The position numbers and the translations under genes were made by a program. From assembly GCA_001673575.1 (NCBI GenBank), contig LZME01000059.1, positions 25,471 through 89,470 on the forward strand: a DNA stretch of 64,000 nt, read 5' to 3'. The first letter of the stretch is position 1. Every line of letters starts with the position of its first letter. Of the stretch, positions 7,700 through 16,798 are shown piece by piece. Under the pieces are notes generated by a model. That model was not told the origin of the DNA, searched no databases, and saw only the letters and a program-made list of their open reading frames with translations. The stretch comes from Mycolicibacter heraklionensis. GTDB lineage: Bacteria; Actinomycetota; Actinomycetes; Mycobacteriales; Mycobacteriaceae.

Positions 7700-9549
7700 T
7701 TGCGGGCGTCGATCGCCGCGATGACCTGGCGGGCCTGCTCGTCAACACTGTTCTGCGAGCTCAACCGCACGTCGGGATTCCGCGGCCGCTGATAGGGGCT
7801 GTCGATACCGGTGAAGTGCGTGATCAGGCCCGCGCGCGCTTTCGCGTAGAGCCCCTTGGGGTCACGCTGCTCGCACTCCTCCAGCGAGGTGTCGCAGAAC
7901 ACCTCGACGAAGTCGAACCCGGCGTCGGTGTGCACCTGGCGGGCCAGCTGGCGATGCTCGATCAGCGGGCTGATCGCCGGCACCAACACGATCTGGCCGG
8001 AGTCGGCCAGCAAGGTGGCCACGTGTGCCAGCCGGCGCAGGTTCTCGGCACGGTCGGCCATCGAAAAGCCCAGGTCGGCGTTGAGGCCGTGCCGCAGGTT
8101 ATCGCCGTCGAGAACGTAGGCCGGCGTTCCCCTTTCGAGCAACAGCTGTTCGACGCGCATCGCCACCGACGACTTGCCCGCGCCGGAGAGCCCAGTCAGC
8201 CACACGGTGCGACCCTTCGACAACCGGTCCGTCGCGGTGACCAACGACTCGTGCCGCACCGTGTTGGGGCTCGCGGTCCGCGGCGACACGTCGCGCAGCA
8301 CCATGCCGGCCGCCACCGTTCCATTGGTGGCCTGGTCGATCAGGATGAACGAGCCCGTGGCGTCATTGCGAGTGAACTCGTCGAGCATCAGCGGCACCTG
8401 GGCCCGCAGCGAGACGCGGCCGAGCTCGTTGAGCTTCAACGTGTTCGCGTCTTTGTCGCGGTGCAAGGTGTTGACGTCGAGGCGGTAGTCCAGCGCCATC
8501 ACCTTCACCCGGGTGGTCCGGGTGGTGTGCTTGATGATGTAGTCGTTGCCCGGCTGCAGCGTCGCACCGTCAGCCATCCAACACACCGTGGCGTCGAAGT
8601 CCTGGACCACGCGCGGCTGGTTGTTGGTGCGGGCGATCATGTCGCCGCGGGAGATGTCGATGTCGTCGGTGAGACTCACCGAGACTGCCATCGGAGGGAA
8701 TGCTTCGGCGACTGTGCCGTTCGGGCCTTCGATCGCGGCGATCCGGCTCGGCTTGCCCGAGGGCAGCACCACGATGTCGTCGCCGGGGCGCAGCACACCG
8801 CTGGCCACCGTGCCGGCGTAGCTGCGGTGATCGGCATGCTCGTGGGTCTGCGGGCGGATCACGTACTGCACCGGGAACCGCACGTCGACCAGGTTGCGGT
8901 CACCGGCGATGTAGACCTCTTCGAGGTGCGACAGCAGCGCCGGACCGTCGTAGTAGGGAGTCTTGTCGGACTTGGTCACCACGTTGTCGCCGAGCAGCGC
9001 CGAGATCGGGATGGTCGTCACGTCGTGCACGTCCAGGCGGGTGGCGAACGAGTGGAAGTCGTCGCGGATCGCCTCGAACTTCTCGGCGTCCCAGTCGATC
9101 AGGTCCATCTTGTTGACCGCCAGCACAATGTGGCGAATCCCGAGCAGCGACGCCAGGAAGGTGTGCCGGCGGGACTGCTCCTGCAGCCCGTGTCGCGCGT
9201 CGACCAGCACGATCGCCAGTTGCGCGGTCGAGGCGCCGGTCACCATGTTGCGGGTGTACTGGATGTGCCCCGGGGTGTCGGCGATGATGAATTTCCGCTT
9301 CGGCGTTGCGAAATAGCGGTAGGCGACATCGATGGTGATGCCCTGCTCGCGCTCGGCGCGCAGGCCGTCGGTCACCAGTGCCAGGTCGGTGTAGTCGTTG
9401 CCGCGCTCACGGGAGGTGCGCTCGACCGAGGCCAGCTGGTCCTCCATGACGGCCTTGGAGTCGAACAGCAGCCGTCCGATCAGCGTGGACTTGCCGTCGT
9501 CGACCGACCCGGCCGTCGCGATCCGAAGCAGCGTGGTTGCCGCACCCAT
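7696..9549 (-). CDS. cysN: Sulfate adenylyltransferase large subunit / APS kinase fusion CysNC
   Basis: A 617-residue bifunctional protein. The N-terminal EF-Tu-like GTPase has G1 GSVDDGKST, G3 DTPGH and G4 NKMD, followed by beta-barrel domains (about 230-425). The C-terminal APS kinase (CysC, from about 440) begins at GLSGAGKSSVA and contains the DGDNLRHGLNADLGFS motif. With CysD it makes APS from sulfate and ATP (driven by GTP), and CysC phosphorylates it to PAPS. The ATG at 9549 overlaps the cysD stop (TGATG). The open frame extends beyond this ATG into cysD but is not used. Confidence 0.96.
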   Translation of the reverse strand: MGAATTLLRIATAGSVDDGKSTLIGRLLFDSKAVMEDQLASVERTSRERGNDYTDLALVTDGLRAEREQGITIDVAYRYFATPKRKFIIADTPGHIQYTRNMVTGASTAQLAIVLVDARHGLQEQSRRHTFLASLLGIRHIVLAVNKMDLIDWDAEKFEAIRDDFHSFATRLDVHDVTTIPISALLGDNVVTKSDKTPYYDGPALLSHLEEVYIAGDRNLVDVRFPVQYVIRPQTHEHADHRSYAGTVASGVLRPGDDIVVLPSGKPSRIAAIEGPNGTVAEAFPPMAVSVSLTDDIDISRGDMIARTNNQPRVVQDFDATVCWMADGATLQPGNDYIIKHTTRTTRVKVMALDYRLDVNTLHRDKDANTLKLNELGRVSLRAQVPLMLDEFTRNDATGSFILIDQATNGTVAAGMVLRDVSPRTASPNTVRHESLVTATDRLSKGRTVWLTGLSGAGKSSVAMRVEQLLLERGTPAYVLDGDNLRHGLNADLGFSMADRAENLRRLAHVATLLADSGQIVLVPAISPLIEHRQLARQVHTDAGFDFVEVFCDTSLEECEQRDPKGLYAKARAGLITHFTGIDSPYQRPRNPDVRLSSQNSVDEQARQVIAAIDARK

Positions 9550-10487
9550 CAGAAATACCCCTGCCTCTTGCGGTCTTCCATGCCTGCTTCGGAGATCCGA
9601 TCGTCGGCGCGAGTCGCGCCGCGCTCGGTCAGCCGCGACACTGCGGTCTCCTCGATCACCTCTTCGACGGTGGCCGCCGTGGACTCCACACAGCCGGTGC
9701 AGGTGACGTCGCCGACGGTGCGGAACCGGACCGAGGTCTCGAACACCTCTTCCCCGTCGACCGGGCGCAGGAACTCGTGGTCGGCCAACAGCATTCCGTC
9801 GCGCCGGAACACCTTGCGCTGGTGCGCGAAATAGATTGACGGCAGGGCGATTTCCTCGGCGCCGATGTAGGACCAGATGTCGAACTCGGTCCAGTTCGAC
9901 AGGGGGAACGCCCGGATGTGCTCGCCGGCCCGATGCCGGCCGTTGTAGAGGTTCCACAGCTCGGGCCGTTGGGCCTTGGGGTCCCACTGGCCGAACTCGT
10001 CACGGAAGCTGAACACCCGCTCCTTGGCGCGAGCCTTCTCCTCGTCGCGGCGGGCCCCGCCGAACGCGGCGTCGAACTTGTTCTCGCGGATGGCCCGCAG
10101 CAACGTGACGGTCTGCAGCGGGTTGCGCGACGGCCCGTCGTCGACCACCCGTCCGGCGTCGATGTCGTCTTGCACCGACGCAACCACCAGCCGGACCCCG
10201 GTCTGCGCGACGAGCTCGTCGCGCGCGGCGATGACCTCATCGAAGTTGTGGCCGGTATCGACGTGCATCACCGGAAACGGCAGCCGGCCCGGCGCGAACG
10301 CCTTGACGGCCAGATGCAGCATGACGATGGAGTCCTTGCCGCCGGAGAACAGCAGCACCGGACGCTCGAACTCCGCCGCCACCTCCCGAATGATGTGGAT
10401 GGCCTCGGCCTCCAGGGTGCGCAGATGCGTGAGCTGATAGTGCCCAGCCGTGGAGGCCTCGGGGGGCGCAGTGACGTTACTGGTCAT
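9549..10487 (-). CDS. cysD: Sulfate adenylyltransferase small subunit CysD
   Basis: A 312-residue ATP-sulfurylase subunit of the PAPS reductase/PP-loop family. The PP-loop LLFSGGKDSIVMLHLA is at about residues 45-60, and the family motifs HVDTGHNFDEVI and GGARRDEEKARAKERVFSFR are present. The C-terminal basic tail (EDRKRQGYF) is typical. It is the first gene of cysD-cysNC-cysQ-rrf2. The ATG at 10487 follows an AAGGAAG Shine-Dalgarno. Confidence 0.96.
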   Translation of the reverse strand: MTSNVTAPPEASTAGHYQLTHLRTLEAEAIHIIREVAAEFERPVLLFSGGKDSIVMLHLAVKAFAPGRLPFPVMHVDTGHNFDEVIAARDELVAQTGVRLVVASVQDDIDAGRVVDDGPSRNPLQTVTLLRAIRENKFDAAFGGARRDEEKARAKERVFSFRDEFGQWDPKAQRPELWNLYNGRHRAGEHIRAFPLSNWTEFDIWSYIGAEEIALPSIYFAHQRKVFRRDGMLLADHEFLRPVDGEEVFETSVRFRTVGDVTCTGCVESTAATVEEVIEETAVSRLTERGATRADDRISEAGMEDRKRQGYF

Positions 10488-10717
10488 GACTTCCTTGCCA
10501 GGGATACCCGATAATCTTGGTGAGACTTACCATATTTGTTGGTTATGGCTGGCTATGCAACCAGCCGCACTGTGTTGCTGTCAATGTGATCTATGCACCC
10601 CTGCGCCTTCTTGGCGCGAGCGTGCCTGTCTGTACGCCGACACGCCGCTCAGGCGCGTACCTCTGCGCACCCTCGTCGGGGATCAGTGACCTCCCAGGAA
10701 GGGCCCGGGAACAGCAG
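10488..10717. promoter_or_regulatory. cysD upstream region with a hairpin and an inverted repeat
   Basis: This is the spacer between the end of the carbonic anhydrase gene and cysD. A 6-bp-arm hairpin (GGCTGG 10547-10552, CCAGCC 10561-10566) sits just upstream of an inverted repeat CCATA-N9-TATGG (10530-10548). TATGGT (minus strand, 10529-10534) could serve as a cysD -10. These are plausible operator or leader elements for the sulfur operon, possibly for the Rrf2 protein. No Cys-rich leader peptide is seen in the cysD direction. Confidence 0.35.
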
Positions 10718-11209
10718 CTACAGCGTGACTTCGTCGAGCTTGCCGGTGGCGACGTCGAAGACGAACCCGCGCAGCGACGTGGTCTGGGTGATGAACGGGC
10801 TGGCCTTGATCCGCCGCAGCGACTGTCGGACGTCCTCGACCGCGTCCGGGAACGCCTCCGCCGACCACGCCGGGCGGATGCCGGTCTCTTCCAGGATGGC
10901 GCGCTTGAAGTCGTCGTCGGTGAAGGTGAGCATCCCGCAGTCGGTGTGATGGATCAGGATGATCTCCCGGGTGCCCAACAGCCGTTGGCTGATCGCCAGG
11001 GAGCGGATCGCGTCGTCGGAGACCACACCCCCGGCGTTGCGGATGGTGTGCGCCTCGCCCTCGTTGAGTCCCAGCACCCGGTAGACATCGAGGCGGGCGT
11101 CCATGCAGGCGAGGACCGCGACGTGCTTGCTCGGCGGCATGGGCAGCGGACCGGTGAAGGTCTTCGCGTATTCGGCGTTGTTAGCCAAGTAGTCATCGGT
11201 GACGGTCAC
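10718..11209 (-). CDS. canA: Beta-carbonic anhydrase (Rv1284-like)
   Basis: A 163-residue beta-class carbonic anhydrase. Predicted zinc ligands are Cys35, His88 and Cys91, with the Asp37/Arg39 dyad (ACMDARLD; IHHTDCGM). It interconverts CO2 and bicarbonate in the cytosol. Length and motif positions match Rv1284. GTG at 11209 is preceded by GAGGAG at good spacing. It lies between the sulfur operon and opp genes with its own promoter region. Confidence 0.94.
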   Translation of the reverse strand: MTVTDDYLANNAEYAKTFTGPLPMPPSKHVAVLACMDARLDVYRVLGLNEGEAHTIRNAGGVVSDDAIRSLAISQRLLGTREIILIHHTDCGMLTFTDDDFKRAILEETGIRPAWSAEAFPDAVEDVRQSLRRIKASPFITQTTSLRGFVFDVATGKLDEVTL

Positions 11210-11391
11210 GGGTCTTCTCCTCTGTCGCGGTGCAGCGGAGCCTAGTGAACGAGCCCGCGGATTTCACGGGTAAAAATCACGCAGAAATCCGCCGCCGACG
11301 GACCCTGACCCGCCGCGAGCGCGCGTAGTTGCACAGCTTTCCCCGGTGTGTCGCGGGCAGACACGCACGCTCGCGCCGGTGGGTCACCCTC

Positions 11392-11397
11392 TACCCT
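11392..11397 (+). promoter_or_regulatory. -10 element, leaderless opp operon promoter
   Basis: TACCCT ends 7 nt before ATG 11405; no Shine-Dalgarno is present. It supports 11405 rather than the upstream in-frame GTG as the oppB start. Confidence 0.5.
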
Positions 11398-11404
11398 TTT
11401 GGCC

Positions 11405-12382
11405 ATGACGCGGTTTCTGGCCGGCCGGGCGCTGAACTACCTGGTGCTGCTGGGCCTCGCGTCGTTTCTGACGTTCTGCCTGACCTCATTAGCCTTCGCG
11501 CCGCTGGACAGCCTCATGCAGCGCAACCCGCGTCCGCCGCAAGCCGTGATCGACGCCAAGGCCGCCGAGCTGGGCCTGGATAAGCCGATTCCACTGCGTT
11601 ACGCGCACTGGGCCTCGCACGCGGTGCGCGGCGACTTCGGTGTCACCGTCACCGGCCAGCCGGTCTCGGGTGAACTGGGCCGGCGCGTCGGGGTGAGCCT
11701 GCGGCTGTTGGTCGTCGGTTCGCTGGCCGGCACCGTGATCGGCGTGGTGGCCGGCGCCTGGGGGGCGGTGCGCCAATACCGGCTCTCTGACCGGGTCATC
11801 ACGATGGCCGCACTGCTGGTGCTCTCCGTACCGACCTTCGTGCTGGCCAACCTGGTGATCCTCAGCGCACTACGGGTGAACTGGGCGCTGGGCGCCCAAC
11901 TGTTCGACTACACCGGCGAGACCTCCCCCGGGCTGATCACCGGCTTCTGGCCCGGGCTGGCCGATCGGCTACAGCACCTGGTGCTGCCGTCGCTGACCCT
12001 GGCGCTGGGCGCGGCCGCCAGCTTCAGCCGCTACCAGCGCAACGCGATGCTCGACGTCCTCGGCCAGGACTTCATCCGCACCGCACGGGCCAAAGGTCTG
12101 ACCCGCCGTCGCGCGCTGTTCAAGCACGGACTGCGCACCGCGCTGATCCCGATGGCGACGCTGTTCGCCTACGGGGTGGCCGGGTTGGTCACCGGAGCGG
12201 TGTTCGTGGAGAAGATCTTCGGCTGGCACGGCATGGGCGAATGGGTGGTGCAGGGCGTGGCGACTCAGGACACCAATATCGTCGCGGCCATCACGGTGTT
12301 CTCCGGTGGCGTGGTGCTGCTGGCCGGGCTGCTCTCCGACGTCATCTACGCGATGCTCGACCCGCGGGTGCGCGTGTCATGA
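11405..12382 (+). CDS. oppB: Oligopeptide ABC transporter permease OppB
   Basis: A 325-residue inner-membrane permease with about six transmembrane helices. It shows the N-terminal amphipathic start MTRFLAGRALNYLVLLGL, the DKPIPLRYAHW periplasmic segment of OppB/DppB proteins and the EAA loop (DFIRTARAKGLTRRRALFKHGLRTALIP) that docks onto the ATPase. It is the first gene of oppBCDA; ATG 11405 follows a leaderless-type -10. It forms the channel with OppC. Confidence 0.94.
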   Translation: MTRFLAGRALNYLVLLGLASFLTFCLTSLAFAPLDSLMQRNPRPPQAVIDAKAAELGLDKPIPLRYAHWASHAVRGDFGVTVTGQPVSGELGRRVGVSLRLLVVGSLAGTVIGVVAGAWGAVRQYRLSDRVITMAALLVLSVPTFVLANLVILSALRVNWALGAQLFDYTGETSPGLITGFWPGLADRLQHLVLPSLTLALGAAASFSRYQRNAMLDVLGQDFIRTARAKGLTRRRALFKHGLRTALIPMATLFAYGVAGLVTGAVFVEKIFGWHGMGEWVVQGVATQDTNIVAAITVFSGGVVLLAGLLSDVIYAMLDPRVRVS

Positions 12383-13254
12383 CCGAGATCGAGTTCGCCT
12401 CGCGGCGCACCCTGGTGATGCGCCGATTCCTGCGCAGCCGCAGCGCGGTCGGCGCGCTGGCACTGCTGGCGGTGATGTTCGTCGGCTGCTACACCCTGCC
12501 CGGCCTGCTGCCCTACTCCTACACCGACCTGGACTACGACGCGCTGCTGGTTCCGCCGGGTGCTCGACACTGGTTGGGCACCAACGCTTTGGGCCAAGAC
12601 CTGCTGGCACAGATCCTGCGCGGCATGCAGAAGTCGATGCTGATCGGGGTGTGTGTGGCGCTGATCTCCACGGTGATCGCCGCGACCGTCGGTGCGATCT
12701 CGGGGTATTTCGGCGGATGGCGCGACCGGGTGCTGATGTGGCTGGTCGACCTGCTGCTGGTGGTGCCGGCCTTCATCCTGATCGCGATCATCACCCCGCG
12801 CACCAAGAACAGCGGCAACATCGCGCTGCTGGTGTTGTTGCTGGCCGGGTTCAGCTGGATGATCAGCGCCCGCATGGTGCGCGGGCTGACCATGAGCCTG
12901 CGGGAACGTGAGTTCATCCGGGCCGCACGGTATATGGGCGTCTCCAGCCGGCGCATCATCGTCGACCACGTGGTGCCCAACGTAGCGTCCATTCTGATCA
13001 TCGACACCGCGCTCAACGTCGCGGTGGCGATCCTGGCCGAAACCGGTTTGAGCTACCTGGGTTTCGGCATCCAACCGCCCGACGTCTCACTGGGCACCCT
13101 GATCGCCGACGGCACCGCCTCGGCCATCACCTTCCCGTGGGTCTTCCTGTTCCCGGCCGGGGTGTTGATCACGATCCTGGTCTGCGCCAACCTCGCCGGG
13201 GACGGCCTGCGTGACGCCCTGGATCCCGACGCCGCGACGCTGCGGGGCCGCTGA
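12379..13254 (+). CDS. oppC: Oligopeptide ABC transporter permease OppC
   Basis: A 291-residue permease with the OppC/DppC N-terminal TM helix, the [24 protein letters not shown] motif and the EAA loop [25 protein letters not shown]. It starts at ATG 12379 inside the oppB stop (ATGA overlap). The C-terminus has the standard [13 protein letters not shown] ending. Confidence 0.94.
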   Translation: MTEIEFASRRTLVMRRFLRSRSAVGALALLAVMFVGCYTLPGLLPYSYTDLDYDALLVPPGARHWLGTNALGQDLLAQILRGMQKSMLIGVCVALISTVIAATVGAISGYFGGWRDRVLMWLVDLLLVVPAFILIAIITPRTKNSGNIALLVLLLAGFSWMISARMVRGLTMSLREREFIRAARYMGVSSRRIIVDHVVPNVASILIIDTALNVAVAILAETGLSYLGFGIQPPDVSLGTLIADGTASAITFPWVFLFPAGVLITILVCANLAGDGLRDALDPDAATLRGR

Positions 13255-15086
13255 TGAGCGCCCTGCTGGAAGTCTCCGACCTGGCCGTGACGTTTGGCGT
13301 CGGCCGCGACGCCGTGCGCGCGGTGCGCGGCGTCAGCTACCACGTCGACGCCGGCGAAGTGGTGGCGATGGTCGGCGAATCAGGCTCGGGCAAATCCGCG
13401 GCCGCGATGGCCGTCATGGGGCTGCTGCCCGAATATGCGCAGGTGTCCGGTTCGGTGCGGCTGCAGGGCACGCAGCTGATCGGGCTGGGCGACACCGCCA
13501 TGTCGAAGTTCCGTGGCGCCTCGATCGGGATGGTGTTCCAGGATCCGATGTCGGCGCTGACACCGGTCTACACCGTGGGCGATCAGATCGCCGAGGCCAT
13601 CGAGGTGCACCAGCCGCGGGTGGGCCGCGCCGCCGCGCGCCGGCGTGCGGTCGAGCTGCTGGAGCTGGTCGGGATCAACCGGCCCGAGCAACGGGCGCGG
13701 GCGTTTCCGCACGAGTTGTCCGGTGGGGAGCGCCAGCGGGTGGTGATCGCCATCGCGATCGCCTGCGACCCGGACCTGCTGATCTGCGACGAGCCCACCA
13801 CTGCGCTCGACGTCACCGTGCAGGCCCAGATCCTCGAGGTCCTCAAGACCGCGCGGGACGTGACCGGTGCCGGGGTGCTGATCATCACCCACGACCTCGG
13901 GGTGGTCGCCGAATTCGCCGACCGGGCCCTGGTGATGTACGCCGGCCGGGTGGTCGAGGCCGCACCGGTCGAGGCCTTGTACTCCGACCGGCGGATGCCG
14001 TACACGGTCGGCCTGTTGGGTTCGGTACCCCGCCTGGACGCCCCGCAGGGCACCCGGCTGGTGCCGATCCCGGGCGCACCGCCGGCATTGACGTCCGGGA
14101 TCGATGCGGGGTGTCCCTTCGCCCCGCGCTGCCCGCTGGCCGCCGACGACTGCCTGGCGGCGGAGCCGGACCTACTGAGCGTCGGGGAGAACCATTGGGC
14201 GGCCTGCATTCACACCGACCAGGTCATCGGGCGCAGCGCCGCCGACATCTATGGCGTGCGCACCGAAGTGGCGGCTGCGGTCGCGGCGGAATCCCCCACC
14301 GTGCTGCGGGTGCGCGACCTGGTCAAGACCTACCCGCTGACCAAGGGCGTGCTGCGCCGGCGTGCCGGTGAGGTGCGCGCCGTCTCTCGTGTGAGCTTCG
14401 AGTTGCAGCAGGGTCGCACGCTGGGCATCGTCGGCGAATCCGGCTCGGGCAAATCGACCACGTTGCACCAGATCCTGGAGCTCACCGCGCCGCAGTCCGG
14501 GTCGATCGAAGTGCTCGGCACCGATGTGGCGGCGTTGAAACGCGACGGCCGTCGTGCGCTGCGGCGTGACCTGCAGGTGGTGTTCCAGGATCCGGTCGCT
14601 TCATTGGATCCCCGACTGCCGGTGTTCGAACTGCTGGCCGAACCCCTGCGCGCCAACGGCTCCGACAAGGCCGCCATCCATGCCCGGGTCGCTGAACTGC
14701 TGGAGCTGGTGGGGCTGCGCCGCGGCGACGCGCTGCGCTATCCCTCGGAGTTCTCCGGCGGGCAGAAGCAGCGGATCGGCATCGCCCGGGCCCTGGCGTT
14801 GCAGCCGAAGATCCTGGCACTGGATGAGCCGGTGTCCGCGCTCGATGTGTCGATTCAGGCCGGCATCATCAACCTGCTGCTGGACCTGCAGCAGGAACTC
14901 GGGCTGTCCTACCTGTTTGTGTCGCATGACCTTTCGGTGGTCAAACACCTGGCGCACCGGGTCGCGGTGATGTACGCCGGAGCGATCGTCGAACAGGGCG
15001 AGGCCGATCAGGTGTTCCGCGACCCCCAACACGACTACACCCGCCGTCTTTTGGCCGCGGTGCCGCAACCGGTGGTGGGCTCATGA
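13254..15086 (+). CDS. oppD: Dual-domain oligopeptide ABC ATPase OppD
   Basis: A 610-residue fusion of OppD- and OppF-type ATPases. NBD1 has Walker [10 protein letters not shown], signature LSGGERQRV and Walker [13 protein letters not shown], and a C-terminal oligopeptide-transporter extension with the Cys pattern [14 protein letters not shown]...C expected to bind an Fe-S cluster. NBD2 (from about 350) has [18 protein letters not shown] and [12 protein letters not shown]. Both sites look intact. Start ATG overlaps the oppC stop (TGATG). Confidence 0.95.
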   Translation: MSALLEVSDLAVTFGVGRDAVRAVRGVSYHVDAGEVVAMVGESGSGKSAAAMAVMGLLPEYAQVSGSVRLQGTQLIGLGDTAMSKFRGASIGMVFQDPMSALTPVYTVGDQIAEAIEVHQPRVGRAAARRRAVELLELVGINRPEQRARAFPHELSGGERQRVVIAIAIACDPDLLICDEPTTALDVTVQAQILEVLKTARDVTGAGVLIITHDLGVVAEFADRALVMYAGRVVEAAPVEALYSDRRMPYTVGLLGSVPRLDAPQGTRLVPIPGAPPALTSGIDAGCPFAPRCPLAADDCLAAEPDLLSVGENHWAACIHTDQVIGRSAADIYGVRTEVAAAVAAESPTVLRVRDLVKTYPLTKGVLRRRAGEVRAVSRVSFELQQGRTLGIVGESGSGKSTTLHQILELTAPQSGSIEVLGTDVAALKRDGRRALRRDLQVVFQDPVASLDPRLPVFELLAEPLRANGSDKAAIHARVAELLELVGLRRGDALRYPSEFSGGQKQRIGIARALALQPKILALDEPVSALDVSIQAGIINLLLDLQQELGLSYLFVSHDLSVVKHLAHRVAVMYAGAIVEQGEADQVFRDPQHDYTRRLLAAVPQPVVGS

Positions 15087-16798
15087 TCAGGTTCTCCGCG
15101 AGATCGCGCTCACGCAGCAGAAATGCGAGTGGCCGCCTGCGTCAGCGGAATCTCGCGGCGCTTATCGCTTTGGGCCTGGCGCTGAACGGATGCGCGGCAG
15201 TCGATATCACCGCGCCCGAGGGCACCGCCGCGGTCGGCACTGCCAGCGACATCAACCCACAGGACCCGGCGAAGCTGCGGGACGGCGGCAACCTCCGACT
15301 GTCGATGACGCAGTTCCCGCCGAACTTCAACCCGCTGCACATCGACGGAAACCTGGCCGAGAACGCCGCCATGCTCAAGGCCACCATGCCGCGGGCATTC
15401 ACCATCGGACCGGACGGCTCGGCGACGGTGGACACCGACTACTTCACCAGCGTGGAGCTGACCGGTACCAACCCCCAGGTGGTCACCTACACCATCAACC
15501 CGAAAGCGGTGTGGAGCGACGGGACGCCGCTCACCTGGAAGGACATCGCCAGCCAGATCCATGCCACCAGCGGCGCCGACAGCGGGTACGCGATCGCGAC
15601 CACCAACGGTGCTGAGCGGGTCGCCTCGGTGACCCGCGGGGTCGACGACCGGCAGGCCGTGGTGCGCTTCGCCAAGCCCTACGCGGAGTGGCGGGGCATG
15701 TTCGCGGGCAACTCGATGCTGTTGCCGGCCAGCATGACCGGCGACGCGCAGACCTTCAACAAGGCTCAGCTGAGCAGGCCGGGCCCCTCGGCCGGGCCGT
15801 TCGTACTGTCGACGCTGGATCGCACCAGTCAGCGGATCACCTTGACCCGCAACCCGGCCTGGTGGGGCCGGACCCCGAAGCTGGACACCATCACCTACCT
15901 GGTGCTCGATGAGGCCGCCCGGATGCCGGCGCTGCAGAACCACACCATCGACGCCACCGGGGTGGCCACCCTGGATCAGTTGACGATCGCGCGCCGCACC
16001 GAGGGCATCGCAATCCGGCGGGCACCGACTCCGGCCTGGAACCACTTCACCTTCAACGGGGCACCCGGCGCAATCTTGTCCGACAAGGCGCTGCGGCTGG
16101 CGGTCATGCGCGGCATCGACCGGTCCACCATCGCCAAGGTCACCCAGCGCGGCCTGACGTCCGACCCGGTGCCGCTGAACAACCACATCTACGTCGCCGG
16201 CCAGGAGGGCTACCAGGACAACAGTGCGGTGGTGGCCTACGACCCGGAGCGCGCCGCACGCGAACTCGATGAGCTCGGCTGGACGCTGCACGGCAAGTTC
16301 CGGGAGAAGAACGGTCGCCCGCTGGTGATTCGCCACCTGTTCTACGACGCGTCGAGCACACGGCAGTTCGCCCAAGTGGCCCAGCACAACCTGGCCCAGA
16401 TCGGGGTCAAGCTGCAGTTGGACGCAAAGGCCGGGGGCGGCTTCTTCACCGACTACGTCAATGTCGGCGACTTCGACATCGCCCAATTCAGTTGGGTCGG
16501 TGACGCCTTCCCGTTGGCCGGTCTGAACCAGATCTCCGCCTCCTACGGGGAGGCCAACTTCGGCAAGATCGGCAGCCCCGCCATCGACGCCAAGATCGAG
16601 GAGACGCTGGAGGCGCTCGATCCGGCGGTGGCTCGGGTCCGGGCCAACGAGGTCGACAGCCTGCTGTGGGCCGAGGGATTCAGCCTGCCGCTGATTCAGA
16701 CGACCGGCAATGTGGCGGTGCGCAGCTCACTGGCGAACTTCGGGGCGCCGGGGCTGGCGGATCTGGACTACACCGTGATCGGATTTCTGAAGGACTGA
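15083..16798 (+). CDS. oppA: Oligopeptide-binding lipoprotein OppA
   Basis: A 571-residue SBP_bac_5 solute-binding lipoprotein. A very basic N-terminus (Arg/Ser-rich, residues 3-22) precedes a hydrophobic segment and lipobox LALNGC, so Cys37 would be lipidated. The mature part shows the family pattern ([31 protein letters not shown]). It captures peptides and delivers them to OppBC. The ATG lies within the oppD stop (ATGA overlap). Its stop overlaps the start of the following flavoenzyme gene. Confidence 0.94.
   Translation: MIRFSARSRSRSRNASGRLRQRNLAALIALGLALNGCAAVDITAPEGTAAVGTASDINPQDPAKLRDGGNLRLSMTQFPPNFNPLHIDGNLAENAAMLKATMPRAFTIGPDGSATVDTDYFTSVELTGTNPQVVTYTINPKAVWSDGTPLTWKDIASQIHATSGADSGYAIATTNGAERVASVTRGVDDRQAVVRFAKPYAEWRGMFAGNSMLLPASMTGDAQTFNKAQLSRPGPSAGPFVLSTLDRTSQRITLTRNPAWWGRTPKLDTITYLVLDEAARMPALQNHTIDATGVATLDQLTIARRTEGIAIRRAPTPAWNHFTFNGAPGAILSDKALRLAVMRGIDRSTIAKVTQRGLTSDPVPLNNHIYVAGQEGYQDNSAVVAYDPERAARELDELGWTLHGKFREKNGRPLVIRHLFYDASSTRQFAQVAQHNLAQIGVKLQLDAKAGGGFFTDYVNVGDFDIAQFSWVGDAFPLAGLNQISASYGEANFGKIGSPAIDAKIEETLEALDPAVARVRANEVDSLLWAEGFSLPLIQTTGNVAVRSSLANFGAPGLADLDYTVIGFLKD

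Noticed and set aside
7555-9834. 759-codon plus-strand open frame
   Set aside because: It is antisense to cysNC and cysD, which have intact catalytic motifs on the minus strand; its translation looks like no protein family.
10450-10689. Small plus-strand frame with a Cys cluster (ALCCCQCDLC) near cysD, like the cysteine-responsive leader peptides of mycobacteria
   Set aside because: It runs away from cysD and partly over its coding start, with no sulfur gene downstream in that direction. No Cys-rich frame was found in the cysD direction.
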